Positions 8,636 to 18,463 of a DNA stretch of 64,000 nucleotides are shown piece after piece (position 1 is the first letter of the stretch; every line of letters starts with the position of its first letter). The translations under genes were made by a program, and so were the position numbers. The notes under the pieces are model-generated. The model was given only the letters and a program-made list of their open reading frames with translations. It was not told where the DNA came from and made no database searches. The stretch spans positions 1 to 64,000 of the forward strand of contig JAAZNF010000072.1 of NCBI GenBank assembly GCA_012798435.1, read 5' to 3'. Source of the DNA: Myxococcales bacterium (lineage in GTDB: Bacteria > Myxococcota > B64-G9).

Positions 8636-9790
8636 ATGGCCAAGAAAGTCGTCGTGCTCGGATGCGGTCTGGTCGGTGCCACCATGGCCCGCGACCTGGC
8701 CGCGGACCGCAAGCTCTCGGTCACCGTCGCGGACGTCAACCCCGCCAACCTGCAAACCGTCTCCAGCGTGCGCAACCTCTCGACCGCCATCACCGACCTC
8801 AGCCGACCCGACAAGGTGCGCGCCGTCATCCGCGCCGCGGACGTGGTGGTGGGGGCGCTGCCCAGCCGCTTCGGTTTCGCCACCCTGCGCACCGTGATCG
8901 AGGCCGGGAAGCCCTACTGCGACATCTCGTTCATGCCCGAGGAGGCCATGGACCTGGACAGCCTGGCGCGGCGCCGCGGGGTCACCGCCGTGGTGGACTG
9001 CGGCGTGGCGCCCGGTCTGGCCAACCTGGCCATCGGTCACGCCGCGGCCGCCCTGGACGAGGGCGAGGAGGCCTCCTACTACGTCGGCGGCCTGCCGTAC
9101 AGCCGCACCTGGCCATTCGAGTACAAGGCGCCTTTCGCCCCGGCCGACGTGATCGAGGAGTACACCCGCCCGGCGCGCATGAAGCTCGCCGGCCGCGTGA
9201 TCACCCGCCCGGCGCTCTCCGACCCCGAGCTCATCGACTTTCCACAAATCGGTACACTCGAGGGCTCTCTTACCGACGGCCTGCGCAGCCTACTCAAGAC
9301 CGTGAAGATCCCCAACATGTGGGAGAAGACCCTGCGCTATCCGGGTCACGCCGCCCTGATGCGCGTCTTCCGCGAGGTCGGATTGTTCTCCAAGAACCCC
9401 ATCGAGATCGGCGCCGCCCGGGTGCGGCCGCTGGACGTCACCTCGAACCTCTTGTTCCCCATGTGGAAACGCCTGCCCGATGAACGCGAGTTCACCATCC
9501 TCCGGGTGGTGGTACGCGGGCGCAAGGGCAAGCGGCGAGAGATCCACACCTTCGATCTCTTCGACGAGACCGATCCCGAAACCGGCACCAGCTCCATGGC
9601 GCGCACCACCGGCTTCCCCTGCACCATCACCGCGCGCCTGCTGGCCTCGGGCGAGCTGCGCCTCCCCGGCGTCCACCCGCCCGAGCTGCTGGCGCGCGAG
9701 AAGGGGTACTTCCCCCACATGGTGCGCGAGCTGGCCCGGCGCGGGGTCGAATTCACCCACTCCATCGAGCACCGGCCCCTGGGCGCCTGA
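8636..9790 (+). CDS. Saccharopine dehydrogenase-family oxidoreductase (Lys9/LysDH-like)
   Basis: 384 residues. An N-terminal Rossmann fold has the dinucleotide motif VVLGCGLVGATMA (residues 4-16) and a substrate-domain signature VVDCGVAPGLANL. A C-terminal saccharopine/lysine dehydrogenase-type domain includes FPQIGTLEGSLTDGL and the GYFPHMV ending. Family members oxidise saccharopine, lysine or carboxynorspermidine using NAD(P); I cannot tell which. No other lysine or polyamine gene is adjacent. The start at 8636 follows GAGAGAGGG. An 18-nt gap to the methyltransferase downstream suggests co-transcription. Confidence 0.85.
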   Translation: MAKKVVVLGCGLVGATMARDLAADRKLSVTVADVNPANLQTVSSVRNLSTAITDLSRPDKVRAVIRAADVVVGALPSRFGFATLRTVIEAGKPYCDISFMPEEAMDLDSLARRRGVTAVVDCGVAPGLANLAIGHAAAALDEGEEASYYVGGLPYSRTWPFEYKAPFAPADVIEEYTRPARMKLAGRVITRPALSDPELIDFPQIGTLEGSLTDGLRSLLKTVKIPNMWEKTLRYPGHAALMRVFREVGLFSKNPIEIGAARVRPLDVTSNLLFPMWKRLPDEREFTILRVVVRGRKGKRREIHTFDLFDETDPETGTSSMARTTGFPCTITARLLASGELRLPGVHPPELLAREKGYFPHMVRELARRGVEFTHSIEHRPLGA

Positions 9791-9808
9791 CGCCGCGACA
9801 CACTCCAC

Positions 9809-10564
9809 ATGGATGAAGGCTACTACGCTCACCCGGTGCGCTACGACGCCGAGTACGCCTCCTTCACCGCGGACGTGGGGTTCTACCTCTCGCGGGCGCG
9901 CGCCGCCGCGGGCCGGGTGCTGGAGCTCGGCTGCGGCACCGGCCGGGTGTTGCTGCCGCTGGCCCGCGCCGGACTCCCCATCGACGGCCTGGACAGTTCT
10001 GAGCCCATGCTCGAGGCACTGCGGCGCGTCGGCCCGCCCTCCTCCACCCGGCTGCACCTCGCCGACATGCGGGACTTTGAGCTTCCCGAGAGCTACCGGC
10101 TGGTGATCGCCCCGCTGAACGCCCTGATGCACCTCTTGTGCGATGACGATCTGCGCGCCTGCTTGCGTTGCGTGCGGCGTTGCCTCGCGCCCGGCGGCCG
10201 GCTGCTCTTCGACGTCCACAACCCCATCCCGGAGCTGCTGCGTCCTTCCCCGCCCGAGGGGACGGCGCTGCGCAACCTGGTCATCGCCGGAGAGTGGTTC
10301 GCCCAGCGCGAGTTCTTCAGCTACGACGACACACAGCGCATCGGCGACATCGTGTACCGTTTCGAACCGCTCCGCGGCGGCGAGAGTCTCTCGACCCGCC
10401 TGCGGTTGCGCTACTACCCGCCCGAGGCGCTGGACGCGCTGCTGGCGGAGGAAGGGTTTGCGCTTCGTTCGCGCCAGGGTGGTTTTTCGGGCGAGCCCTT
10501 CTTCGCCCAGAGCTTGACGCAGGTCGTCGAGGCCGAGCCGGGGAACCTCACGCCGCGCCAGTAG
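9809..10564 (+). CDS. Class I SAM-dependent methyltransferase
   Basis: 251 residues with the AdoMet-binding motif I VLELGCGTGRVLLPLA (about 32-47), the acidic motif II region (IDGLDSSEPML) and post-motif LAPGGRLLFDVHNP. The C-terminal part is the beta-rich end seen in small-molecule or ubiquinone/menaquinone-type methyltransferases. The substrate is unknown. It follows the saccharopine dehydrogenase-family gene by 18 nt, so the two are probably one transcript. Whether they share a pathway cannot be judged from sequence. Confidence 0.85.
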   Translation: MDEGYYAHPVRYDAEYASFTADVGFYLSRARAAAGRVLELGCGTGRVLLPLARAGLPIDGLDSSEPMLEALRRVGPPSSTRLHLADMRDFELPESYRLVIAPLNALMHLLCDDDLRACLRCVRRCLAPGGRLLFDVHNPIPELLRPSPPEGTALRNLVIAGEWFAQREFFSYDDTQRIGDIVYRFEPLRGGESLSTRLRLRYYPPEALDALLAEEGFALRSRQGGFSGEPFFAQSLTQVVEAEPGNLTPRQ

Positions 10565-10639
10565 TCTCATCTCCGGTTTCTGGCACGGTAGCTTTCCCTG
10601 TTTTTTCCGTCTCTTGGATGAGAACTGAAAGGATCGTCC

Positions 10640-13600
10640 ATGAAAAAATCGATGCCAGTCGCCACCGCGATCTTGCTCGTCCTTTCGCTTTGCCCCGCTT
10701 CGCACGCGGAATCACCGTTCCAGGAGGCCCTGCGGGCCATGGCCGCGGGCGATCTCGGACGCGCCCAGGGTGCGTTGTCCCGACTCATTCGCGGCAACGA
10801 CGCCATCTCGCTCGAGGCCAGCCTGCTCACGGGTCGTGCGCTGTTCTTGGCCGGCCGCGTCGACGAGGCCGCGCGCATTTTCCAGCGCGTGCAACAGGCC
10901 GACCCGGCGGGCCGCTTCGGTACCAAGGCGCGCTTCGCCCTGGCCGAGTGCCGCGCCCGGCAGAAGGACTTCGAGAGCGCCGAGCGCCTCTACGCCGAGG
11001 CCCTGCAGCTCCTCAGCGCACCCGCCCACCTGGAGGAGATCGCCAGGCGTTTCATCGAACTGGCCGAGGAGGCCCTGCGGCCCAGCGAGCGCAAGGAGCC
11101 GGACCCGGCCCGGGCGGAGCGCCTGCTGCGGCGCGCGCTGGAGTTGCTGCCCAAGGGCCCGCTGGCGGAGGATGTCGAGCTCCGCATCGCGCGGTGCCAA
11201 TCCCGCCAGAAAAAGTATGCCGAGGCGGCGACCTTCCTGGAGTCGATCCTCAAGCGCACGCCCCCACCGGCTCGCGCCGACGAGATCCGTTTCCGCCTGG
11301 CGCAGGCGCTGCAAAAGGCCGGCAACCCGTCCCGCGCGCGTCTTTTCATCCGTGAGATCCTGGACCAGGAGCCGCCCTCTGCCTACCGGGCCTCGGCGCG
11401 GTTCCTGCTCAGCCGGAGCTACGGCTTCCCCCAACCCAAGACGACGAAGGATCTGTACGAGGGGCAGGAAGCGCTGCGCCGCTTCGTCTCAGACCACCCA
11501 TCCGATCGCCGCGTGGAGCAGGCGCGCCGGGAGCTGTTCCTGGCGCCGCTCGCCCAGAACCGCTTCTGCGAGGCGGAAGAGGAGATCCGCGAGGCGATTC
11601 GCAAAGGCGGGTCGGCGGACTTCTTGGGCATCGCCCGCTTTCACCTCGGCGTGGCGCTCGCGTGTCAGGGGCGCCTGGAAGAAGCCGCGGCGGCCTACCA
11701 GGATTACCTCCAGGAGCACCCGGCGCACTTCCACTGGCTCCAGGCCCGCGCGGCCATCGAGGAGCTGGCCTGGGAGATGGGCGAGCGCGCCAGGTCCAAG
11801 AAAGACTGGCCTATGGCGGCCAAGAAATACGAGGAGTTCGCCGAGCGCTTTCCGGCCTCGCCGCGCGCCCCCCTGGCGCTGCGCCGCGCCGCCGACGCCT
11901 GCGTGGAACAGAAGCAGATCGACCGGGCCCTCGCGCTGCTCAATCTCTTGAGCGCCAAGTTTTCCGCTTCGCCCGAGGCGATCGCGGCGCAGCTCGAGAT
12001 GGCGCGCCTTTGGGAGGAAGAAAAACTCGACGCCACCCGAGCGCGCGAGATCCTGCGCAAACTGGAGGCGACCCACAAGAACGGAGAGGCCGCCGCGCGC
12101 CTGCTCATGCTGGACCAGCCTTCGCTGGTCATCGAAAAGCACCCGGTGTTCCGCTCCGGTGAAAAACCACGCCTGGTCTGGAGAACCCGGAACATCGAGG
12201 CAGTGGCGATCCGATCTTTCCGGCTGCGGGCGGAAGACTTCTTCCGCGAGCACCTTTCCTTCGAAAAGCTCGCCAACGTAGACATCGCCCTGTGCACCCC
12301 CGACGCCTCCTGGACGGTGCCGATCCGCGATTTCCGCCGCAGCGTCCGCCTTCGGCAGGAGGTTGAGCTGCCCTTCGCCCGCCCTGGCCTGTACCTGGTC
12401 CAGCTCTCCGCCGGCAAGCTCGAGGCCACCACCATCGTGCTGGTTTCCGACCTCGGCCTCATCCTCAAGCGAACGCCCGAGGAGCTGTTCGTCTTCGCCC
12501 AGGATCACAAGAGGCTTGTCCCCGCGACCGGGACACGGCTGATCGTCGCCAACGCGCAAGAGATCGTGGCCGAGGGCAACACCGACGCCGAGGGAGTGTT
12601 CCGCAAGAGCTGGCCGCCCGGCCGACCCAGCGAGCCGCTGTCGGTCCTGGCCTTCCAGGGCGAGCACGTCGTGTGGTCCGACGCCGAGGAGGCCGAGGGC
12701 GACCAGCAGGCGGAGCCCACGGCGCGGGCCTTCGTCTTCAGCGATCGGCCGGCCTACCGCCCCGGCGACGAGGTCCACCTGGCCGGTATCCTGCGGCCCA
12801 TCCCCGGCCCGGTGCCCACATTCCAGCCGGGTGGCAAGTGGACGGTGGCGGTGAGCTGCAACGGGCAGACCATCTGGGAAGCGCCGGTGACGCTCGACGA
12901 GTTCGGTGTCTTCTCGACGGCGCTGCGCTTGGAGCCGGACGCCCCGCAGGGAGGCTGCAACTTCACCGTCGGCGATGGGCTCAAGGCCTTCTCCGGCTCG
13001 TTTCTGGTCACCGAGTTCCGCCGGCTCCCCATGCAGGTCCAGGTGGCGCTCGACCGTCCGGTGATATTCCAGGGCGAAAAGATCGAGGGAGTCATCGAGG
13101 TGCGTCACGCCCACGGAGCGCCGGCCGCGGGAGAGAAGGTGCTCTATCGCCTGAGCGCGCCGGCGACCTGGAGCCGCCCCACCTATCAGTTCGACGGCCA
13201 GGTGCGGTTCTATGACACCTCCGGCGCACGAGAGAAGGACATTCCCTGGCAGGAAGGCCTGACCGACGAGACCGGCCGGGTGCGGTTTTCCTTTCACACT
13301 CGCGGATTCGAGGAGGAGACGCGCCGCGAGATCCAGGTCCGTCTGCCGGCCCACCACCAGGTGGCCGAGGCTACGGTCCTGGTCTCGGTGTCGCAGTTCA
13401 ACGCGAGTTTGAAACTCGGCCACCCGGCCGTGGTCGCCGGGGTCCCCTTCCCGGTCACGCTGAAGCTGCACGGACCGGACGGGGCCCCCGCATCCGGCAG
13501 TGCCGTGGTGGAAGCGTTCTACCTTCCTTCCGCTGGACGCGAGGAACGCGTCGAGAGGCGCGAGGTGTCGGTGAGCGATTCCGGCGAGGCCACGCTCATG

Positions 13601-16600
13601 TTCACCCTGGCCCGGCCCGGCGCCCATACCCTGCGCCTGCTGGCCTGGGATCGCGCCCGTCATCCGGTGGTGGCGGAGCTGAGTCTCTCGGTGACGGGAA
13701 CCGAGGAAGACGGCTTCAGCATCGAGCTGGATCGGGCCGAGTACGCGGCCGGTACCGCTGCCCGCGTCACCCTTCGCAACCAGGGCAAAGACAGCCTCAT
13801 CCTGCTCACCGAGGAGACCGAGCGCGTGCTGCGCCACCGGGCGGTGCGCGTCCACGCTGGCATCACCAGCGTCGAGTGGCCCATCCGGCCGGAACTGGCG
13901 CCGAACTTCCTGCTCGCGGCCGCGGCCATCAACGGCGACCGGCTGTGGCAGGCCGGGCGCGAGGTGATGGTCTCCCAGGCGCTCACCCTCACGCTGGTGA
14001 CCGACCGCAAGTCCTACCAGCCCGGCGACGAGGTCACGGTCACGCTGTCGGCCCGGGACGCCGCGGGAAGGCCGGCGGATGCGCGGATGATCCTCTCTGC
14101 GGTGGACGAGACGCTGCTGCGTACCTTTCCCGAGGAACTCCCCGATTTCTTGGGCAGCTTCTTCACGGAGCGGGTCCTGGGCCAGGTTGTGACCACCGGC
14201 TCGAATGAAATCCGCTTCGATGAGGTGGAGGCCGAGGAGAGCGAGGAGGCCGAGGTCCTCGAGACCGAGGGTTCGGCAGCCATGGCCGCGCTGCGGGAGC
14301 GGCGCAAGAGCGTGACCGACAAGGGTGCTGGTCTGCTCGGCAGCGTCATGGGAGACAGCGTGGGAGTCGGCGGCCTGGGCACCCGCGGTTACGGCTCGGG
14401 CGGCGGCGGCTCGGCGTACGGCCGGGTCGGCGGAAAGTCGTCCATCAAGATGGGCGCCGCCAACGTCATGGGCGCTGGCGATGGTTGGCTACGCCAGCAC
14501 TTCGCCGAAACGGCCGCTTTTCTCGCCGACCTTCGCACCGGCCCGGACGGAGTGGTCTCGGCCACTTTCCGTCTGCCCGATAGCCTCACCACCTGGCGCC
14601 TGCTGGCCCGCGCCGTCACCCAAGACACCAAGCTGGGCGAGATCCGGGTGAGCCGGCCGGCGGCGAAGACCTTCTTCGCCGAACTGATCGTCCCGCCGGA
14701 GGTCGAGGAGGGAGACGTACTGGAACCGCTGGTGCGCCTCTTCAACGACTCGCCCGTGCCCCGCAAGGTCCATGTCGAACTCGACGCAGCGCCGGCGCCG
14801 GAGGCGCGGGAGCTCGAGGTGCCCGCGTACCGCACCGCCGAGGCCCGTTTCGGCGCACGTCAAGCGACCGCGGCTGGTTCGAGCCTCGTCTTGTCGGTGA
14901 ATGCCAGCGCCGGGCCGCTCGCCGATCGCCTGAAGAGGGAGATCCCGGTGCGGCCCCGCGGCGCCCGCGTGGAGCGGACGTTGCTGGGCATGACTGACAA
15001 GGCTGCCACGATGCGCTTCGATCTCGGGCAGACCTGGAAGGACCCGGCGGTCCGGCTCACGGTGAGCCTCAACCCCACCCGGTTCCTGCTGGGCGCCGGT
15101 TTCGACCCCCTGCGGTTCTCCGATCGGCCGGAGGAGGCGCTGCTCTCGATCCGCTTGCTTCGGCTGCTGGGCGGAAAGTCACATCCCGCCATGCTCGAGC
15201 CGGTGCGAGCCCACTTGCGAGCCGTGCTCAACCGCCTCATGCGCACGCAATACGACAGCGGTGCCTTTGGACTCACCCGGGCCTTTGCATTCAACGACCT
15301 CTCGGTCACGTGCAGCGCCGTGCGCGCGCTGGCGGAGGCCCGGCCGTTGCTCGGAGAGCTGCGCCTGAACGTCTCCCAGCAGCCGCTCGACTGGGCGGTG
15401 ACCTACCTGCGCGAGCAGCTCGCCTCATTGCCGCCCGACGACTGGACATCCCGCGCCACCGCCATCTGGGCCCTGGCGACCGTGGGCGAGGCGCAGGTGC
15501 CGACGGTCCAGTTGCACCGTCTGCACCGCTTGCGCGGACAGATGCCGCCGGAGGCACTGGTCCGGCTCGGCCTGGCCTGGCTGGCGCTGGGCCGCACCGA
15601 GCAGGCGAGCGAGGTGCTGCGCACGCTGCGGCCGAGCCTCAAGTTCGGCGACGCGCCCCCCGCGGTTCGCCGCTTCGCGAACGTCAGTTGCGGCTCGAGC
15701 CGGCGCATCCTGTTCGAGGCGCTGCGCTTGCTGGCCGCGCTGGCGCCGGCCGATCCCTTGACGGCGGAGGGAGCCCGCTGGCTGTGGAACGAGAGCACCG
15801 CGGTCGGTTTCTTCGGCGTCGAGGAGGCCGAGGCCGCGTTACAGGCCATGCTGGACACCCAGCCGGCTGCGCTGAGGGGCGGTCGCGCCGACGTCCAGGT
15901 GTCATGCAACGGTGCGCCGGTGGCCACCCTGCGGCTAGGCCCAGAGCGCGACGTCGCCGAGGTCGACCTGCCCCGCGCTTTCTTGCGAAGCGGCAAGAAC
16001 GCGCTCGAGCTTCGCGTCGAGGGCAGCGGCGCGGTGCTGTACCAGGCGGCCGTCAGCGCCTGGGACCCGGGTCCGTTCGGCGTCGAGGAGCAAGCCGGCC
16101 CGGTCTTCATATCCCGCCACGTGGACCTGCTGCCGGCGCTGTACCGCGGCGAGGAGGTCCAACGCGGCTTTTCCGCGCTCCAGGCCGGAACCAAGCCCTG
16201 GAACGACGACATCGCCGATCTCCCGGCCGGCCGCCGGGCCCGGGTCACCATCGAGGTGTGGGCCGCAAAGGACGTCTCGCTGCCGCAGCTCGCGGTCGAG
16301 GAGCGGCTCCCCGCCGGCGTGGAGTTCGTCGAAGGCAGCACCGGTCGGGGAGACTTCGGCCTGCTGCGGCAGGGCCGCCGGCTCGCCTTCTTCCTCCCGC
16401 CCGGACAAGGCACGCGCCGCATCAGCTACGACATCGAGGGCGTGTTCGCCGGCCAGTGGCGCTTCGGTCCGCTCCGGGCCATCTCGCTGGTCCGGCCCGA
16501 GGACGAGCTTATCGTGCCGGAGTACGCGCTGGCGGTGGCGGCGCCCGGCGCGCCGGGGCCCAAGGTCCGCCCCACCCCCGACGAGCTGCTCGACCGGGGA

Positions 16601-18289
16601 AGGTTGGCGGCCCGGTTCGAAGAACACCCGATCGTGATCGAGACGCTGGAGCCACTGCTGGCCACGGCCGCGCTGCGCGAGGAGCACCTCGGCGCGGTCC
16701 TGGGGCACCTGCTCTTTTCGTCCATCGCGCTCTCCGATCACGAGCGCACCTTGAAATACTTCGAACTCACCAAGGAAAAGAACCCCGACTTCGTCATCCC
16801 CTTCGACAAGCTCGCCGCCATCCAGCACAGCTACCGCACCCAGAAGGTCTTCGAGGGCGGCGTGCACCTGGCCCGCGGCTCCGCGGACGCGCTGTTCATG
16901 CGCGAGATGCGCCAGGTGGGCATGCTGGTCAACGAGGAGGAGGTGGCCGAGGCCATCCGCCTGTTCGACCGGCTCGCCGGCGCTTACCCGGCCAGCGCCC
17001 AGAACGCCCTGGCACGCTACGCCTTCAGCCAGCGCCTGTTCTCCCGGGCCGACCGCCTGGCCGATGGAGAAACCTTGCCCGGCTTCGACCGGCCCGGCCT
17101 GCTCGGCGCCGTCTCGGAGCAGATGAGCCGCTACCTGGCGGAATTCCCCGAACATCCCCATGTCGCCGACGCCTTCCTATCCTTGGCCTCGGCTCACCTG
17201 GAGCGGGACGATTTCGACGAGAGCATCGCCTGGGGCCGGACGGGCCTGGCCCGGCACCCGGAATCGGACATGGCACCGGCCATCCGGTACTTTCTGGCCT
17301 TCGCGCACTTCCGCCGGGGCCACTTCGACGAGGCCATGCGCTTGTGCCAGGAAGTGACGAAGAACTCCGAAGAAGACGACAACGGCGCCATGGCGAACTA
17401 CATCATGGCGCAGATCCACCACGCCCGCGGCAACATCCAACGCGCCCGGGAGCTCTACGAGAAGGTCGAGAGCCGCTTCCGCGACGCGGCCGAGACGCTG
17501 GCCGACTTCGAGCGCGAACGCTTTGAGCTGCCGGAGCTCATCAACGTGCCGGCCGGCCGAGAGGTGGTGCTGCCGCTCCAGGTCCAGAACATCCGCCGCG
17601 TGGACCTGCGCGCCTACCCGGTGGATCTGCCGCGCCTGGTGCGGCTCAAGGGCTCGCTGGCGAAGTTCTCCGACATCAACCTGGCCGGCATCCAGCCGGT
17701 GTGGTCTCGCACCCTCGAAGTGCCGCAGTCGGACGGGCGGATCCAGTCGATCGACGTCCGCCCGGTGCTCGGCCAGCGCGGCGCCTTCCTGGTGCTGGCC
17801 CGTGCGGGCGCGCGGGTCACTCACGCGCTGGTGCTGCGGGACAGCCTGCAACTCGACGTGACCCAAAACCCGAGCGAGAGCCGCATCCGGGTCACGGTGC
17901 GTGACTCCCGCGGACGGCCCGTGCCGGGGGCCCGGGTGCTGCTGCGCGGCAGCGAGAGCAGCCGCTTCCTGGCCGGCAACACCGACCTGCGCGGCATCTT
18001 CGTGGCCAACGAGGTGGACGGCACCGTCACCGTGGTAGGGAGCCACCAGGGCGCCTTTGGGCTCTTCCGAGGTGGCACCGACGAGGGCTCCGGCAACGAA
18101 GACGAACCGCCGCCGCCCCGGGTGCCAAGACCCGCGCCGCCAAAGGCCAAGCGCGGGCAAAAGACGCAGATCGACTTCGAAGACGTCCCCGTCGATGGGA
18201 TGCTGCAAAAGCCAGACGCCAACGCCGGGCAGCAGTTCTTCGACGAGGCCGAGCAGACCCAGGGCATGACCGCCAAGCAAGCCATGTGA
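10640..18289 (+). CDS. Giant TPR / alpha-2-macroglobulin-like protein without thioester
   Basis: 2549 residues with a Sec signal peptide (about 1-23, ILLVLSLCPASHA). Order of regions: TPR array (about 25-480); MG1-like (490-610); MG2 (about 690-790; DRPAYRPGDEVHLAG); further MG repeats (800-1110); bait/MG7 entry (about 1113; DRKSYQPGDEVTVTLSA); Gly-rich hinge (1230-1280); A2M core (about 1281-1330; FRLPDSLTTWRLLA); an alpha-helical domain in the thioester-domain position (1470-1750); a second TPR array (1985-2300); and a C-terminal Ig-like region with a charged tail. The Cys-x-Glu-Gln thioester is absent: the position reads GFDPLRFSDRPEEAL. Bacterial A2Ms usually have 1500-1900 residues. Family role: periplasmic or surface proteinase trap. 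Without the thioester, binding must be non-covalent (inference). Confidence 0.85.
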   Translation: MKKSMPVATAILLVLSLCPASHAESPFQEALRAMAAGDLGRAQGALSRLIRGNDAISLEASLLTGRALFLAGRVDEAARIFQRVQQADPAGRFGTKARFALAECRARQKDFESAERLYAEALQLLSAPAHLEEIARRFIELAEEALRPSERKEPDPARAERLLRRALELLPKGPLAEDVELRIARCQSRQKKYAEAATFLESILKRTPPPARADEIRFRLAQALQKAGNPSRARLFIREILDQEPPSAYRASARFLLSRSYGFPQPKTTKDLYEGQEALRRFVSDHPSDRRVEQARRELFLAPLAQNRFCEAEEEIREAIRKGGSADFLGIARFHLGVALACQGRLEEAAAAYQDYLQEHPAHFHWLQARAAIEELAWEMGERARSKKDWPMAAKKYEEFAERFPASPRAPLALRRAADACVEQKQIDRALALLNLLSAKFSASPEAIAAQLEMARLWEEEKLDATRAREILRKLEATHKNGEAAARLLMLDQPSLVIEKHPVFRSGEKPRLVWRTRNIEAVAIRSFRLRAEDFFREHLSFEKLANVDIALCTPDASWTVPIRDFRRSVRLRQEVELPFARPGLYLVQLSAGKLEATTIVLVSDLGLILKRTPEELFVFAQDHKRLVPATGTRLIVANAQEIVAEGNTDAEGVFRKSWPPGRPSEPLSVLAFQGEHVVWSDAEEAEGDQQAEPTARAFVFSDRPAYRPGDEVHLAGILRPIPGPVPTFQPGGKWTVAVSCNGQTIWEAPVTLDEFGVFSTALRLEPDAPQGGCNFTVGDGLKAFSGSFLVTEFRRLPMQVQVALDRPVIFQGEKIEGVIEVRHAHGAPAAGEKVLYRLSAPATWSRPTYQFDGQVRFYDTSGAREKDIPWQEGLTDETGRVRFSFHTRGFEEETRREIQVRLPAHHQVAEATVLVSVSQFNASLKLGHPAVVAGVPFPVTLKLHGPDGAPASGSAVVEAFYLPSAGREERVERREVSVSDSGEATLMFTLARPGAHTLRLLAWDRARHPVVAELSLSVTGTEEDGFSIELDRAEYAAGTAARVTLRNQGKDSLILLTEETERVLRHRAVRVHAGITSVEWPIRPELAPNFLLAAAAINGDRLWQAGREVMVSQALTLTLVTDRKSYQPGDEVTVTLSARDAAGRPADARMILSAVDETLLRTFPEELPDFLGSFFTERVLGQVVTTGSNEIRFDEVEAEESEEAEVLETEGSAAMAALRERRKSVTDKGAGLLGSVMGDSVGVGGLGTRGYGSGGGGSAYGRVGGKSSIKMGAANVMGAGDGWLRQHFAETAAFLADLRTGPDGVVSATFRLPDSLTTWRLLARAVTQDTKLGEIRVSRPAAKTFFAELIVPPEVEEGDVLEPLVRLFNDSPVPRKVHVELDAAPAPEARELEVPAYRTAEARFGARQATAAGSSLVLSVNASAGPLADRLKREIPVRPRGARVERTLLGMTDKAATMRFDLGQTWKDPAVRLTVSLNPTRFLLGAGFDPLRFSDRPEEALLSIRLLRLLGGKSHPAMLEPVRAHLRAVLNRLMRTQYDSGAFGLTRAFAFNDLSVTCSAVRALAEARPLLGELRLNVSQQPLDWAVTYLREQLASLPPDDWTSRATAIWALATVGEAQVPTVQLHRLHRLRGQMPPEALVRLGLAWLALGRTEQASEVLRTLRPSLKFGDAPPAVRRFANVSCGSSRRILFEALRLLAALAPADPLTAEGARWLWNESTAVGFFGVEEAEAALQAMLDTQPAALRGGRADVQVSCNGAPVATLRLGPERDVAEVDLPRAFLRSGKNALELRVEGSGAVLYQAAVSAWDPGPFGVEEQAGPVFISRHVDLLPALYRGEEVQRGFSALQAGTKPWNDDIADLPAGRRARVTIEVWAAKDVSLPQLAVEERLPAGVEFVEGSTGRGDFGLLRQGRRLAFFLPPGQGTRRISYDIEGVFAGQWRFGPLRAISLVRPEDELIVPEYALAVAAPGAPGPKVRPTPDELLDRGRLAARFEEHPIVIETLEPLLATAALREEHLGAVLGHLLFSSIALSDHERTLKYFELTKEKNPDFVIPFDKLAAIQHSYRTQKVFEGGVHLARGSADALFMREMRQVGMLVNEEEVAEAIRLFDRLAGAYPASAQNALARYAFSQRLFSRADRLADGETLPGFDRPGLLGAVSEQMSRYLAEFPEHPHVADAFLSLASAHLERDDFDESIAWGRTGLARHPESDMAPAIRYFLAFAHFRRGHFDEAMRLCQEVTKNSEEDDNGAMANYIMAQIHHARGNIQRARELYEKVESRFRDAAETLADFERERFELPELINVPAGREVVLPLQVQNIRRVDLRAYPVDLPRLVRLKGSLAKFSDINLAGIQPVWSRTLEVPQSDGRIQSIDVRPVLGQRGAFLVLARAGARVTHALVLRDSLQLDVTQNPSESRIRVTVRDSRGRPVPGARVLLRGSESSRFLAGNTDLRGIFVANEVDGTVTVVGSHQGAFGLFRGGTDEGSGNEDEPPPPRVPRPAPPKAKRGQKTQIDFEDVPVDGMLQKPDANAGQQFFDEAEQTQGMTAKQAM

Positions 18290-18338
18290 GAAGACCGCTG
18301 ACCATCGAGCACGGCCGGCAACTGGATCCCCGTCTACC

Positions 18339-18376
18339 GCGCGAACGCGCTGGCTCTCTCGGCCCCGCGTTCGCGC
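18339..18376. repeat. Dispersed palindromic repeat, copy A
   Basis: Perfect 10-bp arms, GCGCGAACGC (18339-18348) and GCGTTCGCGC (18367-18376), surround the 18-nt core GCTGGCTCTCTCGGCCCC. The element lies between the convergent A2M and OmpA genes and could act as a transcript-end hairpin in both directions. Related copies are at 35077, 44655, 61411 and 7028. Confidence 0.75.
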
Positions 18377-18463
18377 AGCACGAAGCCCCTCGATTTCCGG
18401 GTCGAGCGGAGGCTACCCTGGGGTGCGGCTCGATGGTTGTGCTTTATGCACCGTAAGATCTGG

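Noticed and set aside
11489-13855. 788-residue open frame antisense to the A2M-like gene
   Set aside because: Long antisense frames are expected opposite GC-rich genes with strong third-position bias; composition is His/Arg/Gly-rich with no domains.
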